Positions 46,468-57,502 of a stretch of 64,000 nt of DNA are shown here, in pieces (the stretch's first letter is position 1; every line of letters begins with the position of its first letter). The stretch lies in NCBI GenBank assembly GCA_000827265.1, contig KN834771.1, forward strand, positions 713,407 through 777,406. The letters run 5' to 3'. Below the pieces are notes generated by a model. The model was not told the origin of the DNA and did no database searches. It saw only the letters and a list, made by a program, of their open reading frames with translations. The DNA is from Collybiopsis luxurians FD-317 M1 (taxonomy: Eukaryota > Basidiomycota > Agaricomycetes > Agaricales > Omphalotaceae). Made by a program: the position numbers and the translations under genes.

Positions 46468-47529
46468 TCTTGTTTCTGGTCAAGATCAATTACATAATCT
46501 GTTGGAGGTGGCCACTACCTTGTGTTGCACCCTGCTGTGAAATAACTATCTATCTATCTTTGTTGGTTGTGTCCCTTTCACTGGTCTCTGATCATACATC
46601 AGGTAGTAAGGGGCTGAAACTGATTATTGTCCTGTGCATCTATCTGGCTTAAATGACCCTCGTGATTTCTTTCTCCCATCTGTTCGTCCAATTTCCACTG
46701 TGAGATGAGTTGATAGGCACTTAAATTAAGACTGCCAATGATAATGAGTCACTGGTTGCTTTTAGGTCTAAGGTTGCGATCACAGCGCAAATGATATTGG
46801 AGCCAGAATCAGCATCCCACAGTCTAGGAATACAAATTCTTAGTGAATGAATCTCGGGAATGTCCAGAACTTACTATCTACCTGCATCTATCTTATCAAT
46901 CAAATTAGCTCACAGCATTGTAGGCCACAAATGGCTCAAAAATAATAAAATACTGTCCCTCAGCTCAGAGAACAGTTAATTCTTCTGAGTCCATCTTTAG
47001 CCTCGTTCTCATACATTCAAATTCCTTCTCTGCTAGGTCATATTGGCTGTGCTGTGTTACCCAACATGAACTATTCAGTGCTAATGTATTGTCGGAACAG
47101 TAGAAAATTTTTTGTTTGATCCCTGATATGATCCAATTCAATTGATGAAAATGACCTAGTTATCCGATTCCATCGCTGGCCTCAAGCTGTTTTGATTTTG
47201 ATTAGTACAGCGGTTACCGTACTGAATGCAAGCTAAGTTGGTACTTAATATACTGATGTAAGGGCGGACTTGGTTCTTGAATGAGAATCCCGATAGTTTG
47301 GCATGACTGCCAGCCAAAATCAGCCGGCAGAGTATTCACAGGGGTAACATCCGCAGGCCCTTTATTTAGCATCAAAATCTTTCAGTGAAACACGCGCAAA
47401 ATCAGGAAACTGTCATGACCACACTGGGCCGGAACCATATCAAGTCAACTCAGTTATTGTATTTATATGCGCATGCTGAGGCGACAAATTAACTGTTTCA
47501 ACTCTCTGGATTCTTGACCTTGACTATCA
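46468..47529. other. Intergenic stretch before the DUF6533 gene
   Basis: No supported coding sequence or repeat with clear ends. Its right part should contain the promoter of the membrane-protein gene starting at 47530. Confidence 0.3.
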
Positions 47530-49233
47530 ATGGACAATTCCTCTGTTCAAATACTGCAATCATGGTACGTTCCATTTTATGCAACCTTCTTGGTGTCTAT
47601 TGTTAAATGATAATCCTCTTTGAAGGTTGAATGGTAACTATGCGCAAGTTGCTGCTTCGAGTGAGATTCATTTCATTTGCTGTTCTCAGCATCTTTTTCC
47701 GAATCAATTATGAGTTCTGAAAAATCTTCAGCACTTTGGATGGCAGACTACATCCATACACTTCCAACAGAAATACGCATGATATGGTTCAAAAACCAAA
47801 CAGGGACATCAATTTTATTTATTCTAAATAGATACATTTTTCTTGTATATCTGTTAATCAATTTGCTCTTGGCTTTGCCGGGAGACAGTACAGATAGAGG
47901 GTAGGTTATCCACAGATAATTTTTTTTCTATTCTCAGATAATGACTTGGAATTAGATGTGGAGTACTCTGGTGGACATGGAATATTACAAACTCTGCTGC
48001 TGTCATGACCACTACTGGTGAGAGTTCCAAGTTTTAATTAATACCATTTGATCTACAATCCCCTTAGCTCTTTTTGCTCTTCGAGTATATGCAATATTTG
48101 GAAAAAACAAACTCATTCTTGTAATTTGTGCTCTACTTATACTCTCAAGGCTTTCCATGGACATACTGGCAAGTGTGCAACACAATTGATGAATCCAGGA
48201 TTCAGGGAGCTTATTTGAAGGACCACTGGTCTGTTTCAATAGTGCACTGTCCTTGAACACAGCATATCTACAACTGGATCTCTGTTTCAAAATCTTTCAA
48301 GGTGCTCTCTACTTGTTGAGGATGCAAACTACTCCTTGGATGAAAGGTCAGTACAAGAAATAGTGATACAAGGGAGTTTATTTCAATTGCTAAATGAGAT
48401 CTGTATCCATTCAGAGGTGGGTTTTATTCTAGTAATATTACTTAACTCTTCTTGATTTCCGAACTACTTAGGAGAAATCACTATTGCAATTTCCGCTTTG
48501 GCATTTGATTTCTTTATTTTTGGATCAACACTAAGGAAAACTTTCCACCATGCTGTTGAAATGAAACAGCTGGGTCAATTCAGTGCTACACAATTAATTC
48601 TTTGTGATGGTAGGCCATTTGCATTTTAGAATTCATAATACGAGTTATGTTTAACAATTTCATTGAAGGATCTCTTTACTTCTTGTTAGTGATGGGAAAT
48701 CATGTACAAAATGTTGACTTCTTACAGATTTCTCCAGAATTATGTTTATTGTGGGAGTCCTAGACACTACCGCCAACTTTGTGAGTGACCTTGTAACTTG
48801 AAGACCCAAATCACAAGCATTAAAGTGACTCATGTTCAGGTGAACCTGTATAGTCAAAGCTTGGTAGCTATATATCCAAATTATATATATCTTGGGCCTA
48901 CCTAAATGACACGAAATTTTTCAGATCAACTCATTCTTTGGTGTAATTTCACCATTCTTCACTGTGTAAGTAGAAGATTTCACTTAAATTTTGTACCAAT
49001 TATTGATTTCTGGCACTTCAAATTTTTCTCTAAGTCTGCCTAATATTTTAATTTGCCGGCTAATGCTCAACTTGCGCACCTTTTCTTCACCCGAAGAAAT
49101 GAGCAGAGCAACACAACTCTCCGAAGGAATGCAATTCTCGGGATTACACTTTGCTACCAATAGCTTCTTGGGAAATATTGGAGCCCCGTTGAATGGTGAT
49201 GCTATGGAAAAGGATGAGGCTGATGAAGACTGA
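47530..49233 (+). CDS. DUF6533-type seven-span membrane protein
   Basis: A basidiomycete membrane protein with an N-terminal DUF6533 region: YIHTLPTEIRMIWFKNQTG, then LFILNRYIFLVYL. Exons fitted at the start: 47530-47564, 47626-47660, 47690-47900, 47956-48017 and 48068-48168. Later recognisable exons carry AISALAFDFFIFGSTLRKT, HHAVEMKQLGQF, SLYFLL, FIVGVLDTTANF and ICRLMLNLRTFSSPEE, and it ends at the TGA at 49231-49233. LRVYAIFGKNK after the third span and the LMLNLR near the end match the family as I remember it. The join after 48168 (a GCAAGT donor-like site) could not be closed without a stop or a 30-nt intron, so the gene may be damaged there. Function unknown. A fragment of its last exon is repeated at 50297-50438. 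Confidence 0.72.
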
Positions 49234-49257
49234 AATCATTGAACAGAAACTCAGCCC

Positions 49258-49545
49258 TGTTATTGAAGCTATCAAACTTACTGAGTTTTACTGCGAGTAT
49301 CTGACTGACTATAAATCCCATATCCACTACTGCCAATGTTGTTACCTGCAATATACCTAATATTGGAGCTAAAAATAGAATCAAGCCTCCAAAATGACAT
49401 GGGCTTACTCCAATGTTGAACAGTTTGAGACCCTTCCCCAGCATGATCCACAATGTGCAATGTCGGATTTGCAAAGAAAGGGTTCAAGAGCACATCTGGT
49501 ATTGAGTAGGGTACATATACCTGCGCTGAATGGTAAACAATAGGT
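49258..49545 (-). pseudogene. Fragment of the repeat-containing zinc-finger gene family
   Basis: Aligns over nearly 290 bp with 55838-56125 on the same strand, including an exon beginning after a CAG near 49510 and the repeat exon NNIGSSGYGIYSQSDTRS. The fingers are absent. It is more CG-poor than the partner. It lies 25 bp after the DUF6533 gene stop, tail to tail. Confidence 0.65.
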
Positions 49546-50296
49546 TATCAATAACCTGATTAGCTCCGTTAAACCAGCCCAGCCATTTAAGTTGTTCTGA
49601 TTAAATTTTGTTGAACTAAACATACAGAACTTAATGAAAGCAAAATAAAAGCAAGGATTAACATATATATCTGAAGTAGATAATCTGAATAGACCACAGC
49701 TTAGAGTAGCTAAACCCTGGTTAAACCACTAAACATCATGCTTTGGACTCATTTCATTTTGACCTATGTCACAATGTGACCAGATGAACCATTTTCAGAT
49801 TGTGGACAGTCTACACTGGGGCTCTGGAGTCTGCTCCAATTTATATCCTGAACCCCTAGTCCCTAACCACCCTAACCCCTAACCAAACCAAACCTTAACT
49901 CACCCTAACCTCTAAACATGCTCCTTGGGCTTTTGGTATTGTTTCAGACACCCTCTCCAATGTTAGGGCAACTTTTGCTCACCCCAATGAGAGGTGCCTT
50001 CAACATTGCTAAATCAGGTATTTAGTGAGCAAAACTGGACTGTCTACAATCAAAAAGTGTTTGATGGCATCAAGCCCTTGTCAGGCTGAATTAAGGAGCG
50101 AAACAGTTACAGTACTCCTGTAACAGCTACAATTACCTAACAAAGGTTGAACCATAAAATATCTGTATGGTTAAACTGGTTAGATTGGTTAAACCAAACT
50201 GTGAGATTTTTGCAGTTAAACCTGGTTAAACCAAAATTTCATGGCAATGAACTTTTAAGCAGGGCTGGATTAACAGAGCTTATTGAATTTGATGTT
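49545..50296. mobile_element. Probable MITE splitting duplicated gene fragments
   Basis: About 60 bp at the left (GATTAGCTCCGTTAAACC, CAGCCCAGCCATTTAAG) resembles the reverse complement of about 50230-50290 (AAGCTCTGTTAATCCAGCCC). The inside is rich in GGTTAAACC words near both ends and contains degenerate telomere-like CCCTAACC repeats at about 49845-49915. Ends and target duplication are not fixed. Confidence 0.45.
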
Positions 50297-50438
50297 GATC
50301 ACTTATGCTTAACTTGCACAATTTCTATGTCCCAGAAGAGAACTGCAGAGGAAATCAAACTGAAACAGCCAGACAACTTTGCGGAATCCATTTCACCACA
50401 AATAGCTTTTTTGGGAAAAGATAATATAGAGGAATAAA
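50297..50438 (+). pseudogene. Fragment of a DUF6533 gene's last exon
   Basis: Reads LMLNLHNFYVPEENCRGNQ and HFTTNSFFG, aligned to LMLNLRTFSSPEEMSRATQ and HFATNSFLG in the last exon of the gene at 47530-49233. The frame shifts before the end. A leftover of a second, tandem copy. Confidence 0.7.
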
Positions 50439-50649
50439 GTTTTGCTATTGCAACAAACCACAGAAACATTACCAACATTCTATATGATGCCCTTATTCTT
50501 TGGGATCATTTGTCAGTCCAATGTCCAAATACTTACCAGGCACAGGCCAAGCATTGAATATGGGGCTTGACCCCATCCCAGGTTATTCCTAGTAATGAGT
50601 TTATCATTCTGTGTTTGACACCACCCGACAATCTCAACACTCAGTCATA

Positions 50650-53600
50650 TGCCCATAATACTCAGGCTGTAAAAATATAAAACTCATAATGCCTAAATAC
50701 AGAACAGGTTGACACAACAGGAAGCAGGTATATTTTGCATAAAAGCATCACTTGAAAGAACAGCTAACAGGTCTTCCAAACTGCAGATCATATATTCTGA
50801 GAACTGCATAAATAGAAGAATATTGGTTCACAGAACAGCAACTTCATCAGAACAGGTTGAAAGAGGCAGATTGCCATTGGCTTCAGAAATGCGAGGGCAG
50901 GTTCAGAATGAGAACAAGTGCAAGGTGAGAGCAGGTGTAGACTTGAAAATAGGTTGATGTTGCCTGGTCTTAACATCAACCTGTTCTCAGGTCACTGCGC
51001 GACGCAGTGAAAATAATGACTGAAAAATAGACTGAAAAATTCTATGAACTATGAAAAGGGTTACTCTTTTTTTAGTAAAATTCCTGAATGGAAAAAATGG
51101 ACATTCTCAAGTGAAAAAATCTTTGAAAAAGTTGACATTTTTCACTGGAGAAACAACGTGCAATGAGCAGGTGATGTCCCAATTTACTGCCAAAATGTTG
51201 CCCGGTTTGTTTCTCTCCTAAAAAGGATAACCTTTTTCAAAGGGCAATTTTGATGAAAAAGGATTTCTTTTGTATAAAAAATTCAGGCCGCAATTGTTGA
51301 TATCTCTTGCCTGGGAATTTTTTTGAAAAAGATGCCATTTTTCACAGAAGTATTTGGAATTTTCTCAAATGGTGTTTTTGTGCAGTCATGGAGTGAGCCT
51401 ACACCTGCTCAATGAAAAAGATTGCTTCAAAAAGCAAAGTGGTATGACATTTGCCAGAGAGACAAAATAACATCATTGAAATAAAGGACTTGACCAGGTT
51501 GTCATAAAGCTGGTACAAACATCTATTCCTAACCCCTATTCATTTCTCTTTTACTATACATCTTTCACATGACCGCATTTATGACTAACTTTCATATCAA
51601 TACCTTTTGGACATACAACTCCTCCCTATCTCCACTCCACACAGTATCATTGTTCTTTTTCTATTTCATTCCCACTGTCATTGTTTTATTAATGAACTGT
51701 CCTTGTTTCTCTTCTCACATCTGTTGCATGACCACATGCTCCATACCTTTTATTCTCGTAGCTGCCACTTAGCTATTGTCTTCCAGTAGCATTAGTTTCT
51801 CATCTTGTCCTCCAGTAGCATTAGTCCCTCTTACAGCTTACTACAGTATATATACCTACCACCTGTAACCTGAGTCCCCATCTTGACCTCTCTGTTGATT
51901 GGGACCAGGTGAGTATCCTGCTTGTACCAGTAGACTATTTAATTAACTCTGTCGATTGGGACCAGATTCTGCCTGAACTGATTACCATGCTCCTGAAAGT
52001 CACTCCGCTGCAAACTGCTTCGTGACACAGGTCTTGAATTTGCCAAGTCTAGGTTTCTAGACTTATGGCAATAAAAATGTTTACAGCTAAAAAGATGCAA
52101 AGAATGGAGACAATGAACTTGGTGCTTCCATATATGGAATGCAAATATGTGATCTAATTGGGTGCTTAATAGGCCTGCCCAGAAGTCCTTGAATGACCAG
52201 CAAGCAACACATACATTAGTCTACTGATTGTCATGTTCTCTGCTTACATGAGACTATTGAAGAATTTATTGGCCAAGCCGTGCAAGAGGAGACTGGGGAA
52301 AAGGGAATAATGGGCCTGAGAGAAGAATGATTAAGAGAAGGGGAAAACATCATAGGACATGTTTATGTGAAAGGTCTATGAAATTTCCCAAAATATAAAT
52401 TCAATTCTGGATTGCAATTTGCAACCAGGTCAACAAATAATGTTGAGGAGTCCAGACATCACTTGACTCCACCAAGGCATCCTGGAACCTTCACAAACTT
52501 AGTACAGATGGGTACAAATCTCCATTGTCCTTACACAAGCTCGGCCAAACTAAAGCAATCAACAGAGGGTATTAGGATAGTGGTCTATGATCTAGATGAT
52601 ACATTACACTGGGAAAGCAAGTTCTGGGAGACTTTGACTTCAGAGAAGAGGATGGTAACTGGGGGATTGTCATCTATTACCAAGCAGTACTTGCTATGCA
52701 GGATAGAATTGCAGCTAGTTAGCTGGTTTCATACAGTTTTGTACAGAGTACATATTCATGTCTCAAAACTCAAGTAGTCAGCTTTTGGATGTGCTTTGAG
52801 TTTCTAATTTGTTCTTTTCACTTGTACCTGATTTAAACCTGTTCTGAGTTCACACCTGCTTTTATTTTCCAACCTGTTCTCACTTTCTAGATATCTCTGA
52901 ACCTTAGTCTGTTCTGAGTTCTCAAGCTTTCTCCACTATTGCCAACTGCTTATCATTGGAGCAAACCAGGTATAGGATAAGCTGCGAGTATCTATCCATG
53001 CATCCATGGACATAAAACACCCATGGCCTGAGCTTTTCATTTCCAATCATGTGCTAAAGTGAATTTGCACCTCTAACATGGTATACACAATGCCAAATAA
53101 AGATGCCCATGTATGTGTTGAGAAAAGGTTATGGCAAGTACTTCAGGAATAGTGAAACTTCTTTTGTTTAGCTACTCTATATACATGTTTTATACTTAGA
53201 GTAATTACTTCTAGAATATTCTACTGATTTCGATAATACTTAAAGAGATTACTAAAAAAACAATGGAGCACTGCTTGAGTCGCTCCTAGAATGTGTAAGC
53301 ACCTTCTGGCACATTCTCAACAGTATGTATCCTCTGTCTATCTCAAAAACTACCCGGCTCTTGGATACCTCAAGGAACAGTTGGATCTTTTGTCCTTGAG
53401 TTTATCTGGTTGAAAGTCCAATACCCCGAGGGAGAGTTCAATCTTTCAGCTCAAGCTTATCCAGTCAAAGGTCCTAATGCTTGAATCATATGTCACACAA
53501 AGTTCTTTCGGGACAGAAAAAATTGAGTGCCCTACTAGTTTATTATAGAAATTTTAAGTATTGAGGTTTTTCTTTCTAGTATATACTCTGCCCTGTTGCT

Positions 53601-54124
53601 TACCAGTATAATATTTCAACCCATCTTCATTATAGCTTGTCTTACTGTTACCTATTCTTAAAGTTAACCTGTTCTCATTTCCCACCTGTTCTCACTTTCA
53701 ACCTGTTCTCAACCCAACCTGTTCTCACTTTTTAACCTGTTCTCACTTCCAACCTGTTCTTAACCTCAGCCGGTTCAATCTGAAGCTGTTCCCTGATTTC
53801 CATGTTGTACTTGTTCCGAGATGAAGCTGCTCTCAGTTTTCCAACCTATTGTCATATCTCTGAACCTATTTGCCTCCTTCAACATGTTCTGAGGTTTGAC
53901 CTGTTCTGCTGAAATTACTAACCTGTTCTGTAAACCTATATTCTCCAAATTATGCTGTTCTCAGGACATGTGATCTGTATTTTGACAGTCCTGCTACTTG
54001 CTCTGTAAAGTGATGCATTGATGCAGAATATACCTGCTTCCTGTTCTCAATGTTACTGATCTGAGCATCAACCTATTCTGTATTTAGGTATTATGAATTT
54101 AATATTTTTACAGTATTATGGGCA
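50650..54124. mobile_element. 3.5-kb DNA element with long terminal inverted repeats and TA flanks
   Basis: The left end TGCCCATAATAC and following TGTAAAAATAT, CATAATGCCTAAATACAGAA, AGGAAGCAGGTATATT and CATCACTT blocks all recur, reverse-complemented, at the right end (about 53990-54124). TA is outside both ends (50648-50649 and 54125-54126). Inside each arm, GAGAACAGGT-type words on the left and ACCTGTTCTCA-type words on the right form mirrored subterminal repeats. No transposase was recognised in the middle, so it is probably non-autonomous or gutted. The ORF at 52412-52777 has no familiar motif. Confidence 0.8.
53650..54070. repeat. Array of ACCTGTTCTCA-type subterminal repeats
   Basis: At least ten degenerate copies of ACCTGTTCTCA (also ACCTGTTCTGA) at irregular 15-30 bp spacing; a few more lie at 52835-52920, and reverse-complement copies at 50700-50990. 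Subterminal arrays of this kind are commonly transposase-binding sites. Confidence 0.75.
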
Positions 54125-54655
54125 TACACTTGTTCTTATTCCAAAAGCTAATCTGGAAATATATGGTCTCAAAATATGGTTATACCTGAGGCAGTTTTTT
54201 TACAATATTATGGTCAAATGGTCACAACCCCAACAAAGACCAGTTCTTTCAACATCAAAGAGCAGGTAAACCTAAACTGGCTTTTTTGGCATCTCCACCT
54301 CTTGGCAGCCTGCATGAATGGCTTCGGCTATTTTGGACATCTGTTCTGGTTTTTCATCCCAGTAAATATCCATAAGCACTTGCTCCTTAATGATCGTGCT
54401 CGTCTTCTTATGCTACTCTTTCTCGCCCGCTCCGGTCGCTTTACGGTGATTGTAATCACTATCAACTTTCAAGAGTAAACTTTTGATTTTTCTGATTTGA
54501 TCGGCAAGAAACTCTCTTCTTGAAAGCGGTGAATTTATATCTGTGCTGCAACACGACTGGTACCGTCCGTCGTTCTGAATATCTATAAATTCATGGTTAT
54601 AGAGATTGTTTTACAGAATTACATCTTTAAATACCGATTACCCTCCCTCGTTCGT

Positions 54656-56115
54656 TTAATAAAGACGCTTAGTCTTCGGATGCTTGGTCTTCTGGTGTCG
54701 TTGAAGGTCGTATATCCTACAATACTTCCTACATTTCTTGCAGACAAATTTCCCTCGTACACTGTCATGAAGGTGGGAGTGTAGGTGCAAGAACAATTTC
54801 TGGCGTCTAACCAAGGTTTTCGTACACCCCGTCCAAGGGCATTTAAATTTACCCTTAGCATTAGCTCGAAGTTTGTGTTGCTCAAGATGTTGCGTGGAGG
54901 TTTCTAGGAACAACTCTTTGTTGCATGTCCCATTGTCGCCCTCGACAAAGCAAAACTTCGAAGTGACCTTAACGACCGCCGCCTGAGGGTTATTATTCCT
55001 ATGATTGGTGCGTTAAACATGCTTTAAATCTGTCATAACGTCAGATGATGCTTACGGAAGTGTGATCGAAGATGCATTATGAGGTTGCGACACTTGACCG
55101 ATGTCTAGAAACCTGCAACAGACGTTCATCAGCTCTCAGCAATTCTATCGAAACTAGCAAGCTTACTCAGGGAAACTATATTGCTGACCACGATTCCCGT
55201 ATCTGCTATTGCTGAAGTCGTCACTTGCGGTGTACCCATTACTGGTAAGCTAGAATTAAACCTCGGAAGAGCGCCAGATAATGCTTACCGAATTGTGGTC
55301 GTAGATGCACTATAAGCTTGCGGCACTAGAGCGATGCTTGGAAACCTGCAACAGACGTTGGAATCAGCTCTCAGCAATTCTACCGAAACTAATTATCAAA
55401 CTCACTGGGTTTCGCTGTGAGTATATTGTTGATTCAACCTATATTCGCGGTTGCCGAAGTCGTGACTTGCGATGTACCCATTACTGGTAAATTTACCTTC
55501 AAACTTCGACGAAAAATACCAAATGGCGCTTACCAAAAGGTGGATGTATATCCATTACACACTCGCGGGCTGCCTAGAAACCTGCAACGCGTTCAGCGCT
55601 CAACAATTCTGCTGAAACTAGCAAACTTACTCATTACGAGTATATCGCTGACCCTGATTCACGTGTCCTATATTGTTGAAGTTGTTACTTGCGGGACAGC
55701 TACTACTGGTAAATTACAGTCCGACCTCGAAAGAACGCCAGATGGTGCTTACTGAAATGTGGTCGTGGATGCTTCATAAGCTTGCGGTACTTGACTGATG
55801 CCTGGAAACCTGCAACAGATGCTCACCGGCTCTCAGTAATGTTATTGAAGCTATCGAACTCACAGAATTTCATTGCGAGTATCTTGCTGACCATAAATTG
55901 CACATCCACCACTGTTGGAGTTGCGACCTGTAATATACCTAGTACTGACGCTGAAGCTACACTTAAGCTTCCAAAATGACATGGACTTACTGTTGAGCGG
56001 TTTGAAGCCATTTCTCAGAATGGTCTGTAATGTGCGACATCGAATCTGCAGAGGAGGGGTTGGGGTACGTCTGGTATTGAGTAGGGAGCATATACCTGTG
56101 ATGAACGGTAAATGA
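54656..56115 (-). CDS. C2H2 zinc-finger protein with tandemly duplicated exon pairs (5' end unresolved)
   Basis: The last exon (from about 55003 to the TAG at 54656) encodes two C2H2 fingers: CPWTGC-x12-HLHSH and CKKC-x12-HQKTKH. Upstream, four tandem units of 219-245 bp (55051-55985) each contain two exons: an Asn/Gln/Ser/Tyr-rich one (for example SNGYTASDDFSNSRYGNRG) and a shorter one (FLDIGQVSQPHNASSITLP). Donors GTAAGC/GTAAGT/GTGAGT and CAG/TAG acceptors keep the same phase from unit to unit, so the exons splice in frame. One further exon lies about 56108-56000; the start codon was not found. Probably a nuclear DNA-binding protein. Paralogues: 14727-15518 (short, one unit), dead copy at 21073, fragment at 49258. 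The outermost exon may contain a TGA, so damage at the 5' end is possible. Confidence 0.7.
55051..55985. repeat. Four tandem units of 219-245 bp, each a two-exon cassette
   Basis: Units 55051-55283, 55284-55528, 55529-55747 and 55748-55985, each starting with CTTAC (a donor site on the minus strand). Shared words: GAAACCTGCAACAG, CTCTCAGCAATTCT, GCTGAC and ACTACTGGTAA-like endings. Divergence between units is considerable, so the duplication is old, yet splice sites are kept. Confidence 0.85.
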
Positions 56116-57148
56116 CAAGTTATCATTGAACTTTGAAGATAGTATGGACTCACGATGCGGTCGTCAAGCAAGCAGAGTGCCCATAGTTGGAAGACAAGTA
56201 AGTGTTTCCGAACCTGTTCTAGTCAACGGTCTGCGCAAAGTTTTTTTTATATCAAGTTTCAGAGGCAACGGCTACTATATGTATAGCCAGATGATTTGAA
56301 GTGGTTAAATTGTTCATAGACCCCCAAGTTATGAATGCTGTTGATGAAATTTGTATGCTTTCGCGCATCCTTATGTTTGCTGTTCAGTAGCTTTTTTTTT
56401 CTGTGAAATTCACCATCGTACCGTCTATCATCAATGGTTAGTTGTAATCAAACCTCAACGGGCTAGCGGTTGAGTGGATTCGGCCGATTTGTAGACAGGA
56501 CCTGCAGAGCCTCCATAGTCGGGTAAGCAAGTGCCTCCAGACATACTGTTGCCGACGGTTTACGCCGTTTCTTGTACTGTGCATGTTTATGAGCCGTATC
56601 AGAAACCGCCCCCATATAACAGAACAATCCGAAGACGATTTGAAGTGGCAAAACCGTTTACAGGCACATTGCCTAAGAAATCTGTCAGCGAGGTTCATTT
56701 GTTTTCGCGGTGTTCAAGCGTCCACCTGTTTGTGGTTCACCCATAGTTCATAAACCGCCTTCTTTTCTTCCCTCTCGGAGAATGTAAAGTCACAGGGAAG
56801 ACCCAATACATCCTCCACCTAGGTTACTCACTGTATTAAGTGCATCATTCTGTCTGCGGTTTACCCATTGTCCATGAAACACTTTGATGTTTTCTCTCAT
56901 AGAACATCAAGTTATGAGGAAGCTCCAATACAACCGTCCTCTCAGAGGTTCAATTCTGATTTGGTTTCGCAGTATTCCGTACGTCTATATCATCAAGCGT
57001 GACAAGCCTGGTCACTTTGCACCTGCGAGAAGGTGAACAACTGAGACGTGTGAACTGAACGTCAAGATCTTCATCCCACTCAGCTGATTCGTCGTATCGC
57101 CGCCAGCTTGTTCATCACAACCGTTCGTTTCCTCCACGTCCCTTTGAG

Positions 57149-57502
57149 ATGGACGACTTTACATACCGAGGCGACATCCCGGAACCATATGACAAGAGGC
57201 TCAGCAAGCACGAGATCGCACAAATCGAAAATCGAGTAGAGAGATTAAAGTGTACGACGGCGGAAAAATCCGAAAATAGCGACGATGCAACTCAACTACT
57301 GCTTCAGCAACCTCATCGCCTGAACCACACCCAACCCCTCCCAAGCACAGTTGCCGCCAGCGGTCCACCAGAGGCAGTTACCAAGACTCATTCCGACAGG
57401 TTCAACCCATGCAAGTGTATCCATGGATTCCAATCTCCGGTCAACCTGGTATGGGTACGGGAGCGGGTCCTGGTTCTGGTGAAGATACAGGTATACGTAT
57501 GA
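57149..57502 (+). CDS. Hypothetical protein, possible exon
   Basis: An open frame, also open upstream to about 57056, gives a hydrophilic protein: MDDFTYRGDIPEPYDKRLSK, then EIAQIENRVERL and a Gln/Pro/Ser/Thr-rich part. Codon use is CG-rich like the host genes. A GT-rich minisatellite-like stretch (GGTACGGG, GGTACGGATACGGG words) follows at 57450-57540. No family recognised; neighbours give no clue. It could be the first exon of a small gene or a relic. Confidence 0.28.
   Translation: MDDFTYRGDIPEPYDKRLSKHEIAQIENRVERLKCTTAEKSENSDDATQLLLQQPHRLNHTQPLPSTVAASGPPEAVTKTHSDRFNPCKCIHGFQSPVNLVWVRERVLVLVKIQVYV

Noticed and set aside
50992..51010. Helitron 3' end (hairpin followed by CTRR)
   Set aside because: No CTRR follows the hairpin and the surrounding element has inverted ends, which Helitrons lack.
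53650..54070. CRISPR-like array
   Set aside because: Spacing is irregular, repeats are short and degenerate, the genome is eukaryotic and the array lies within an inverted-repeat element.
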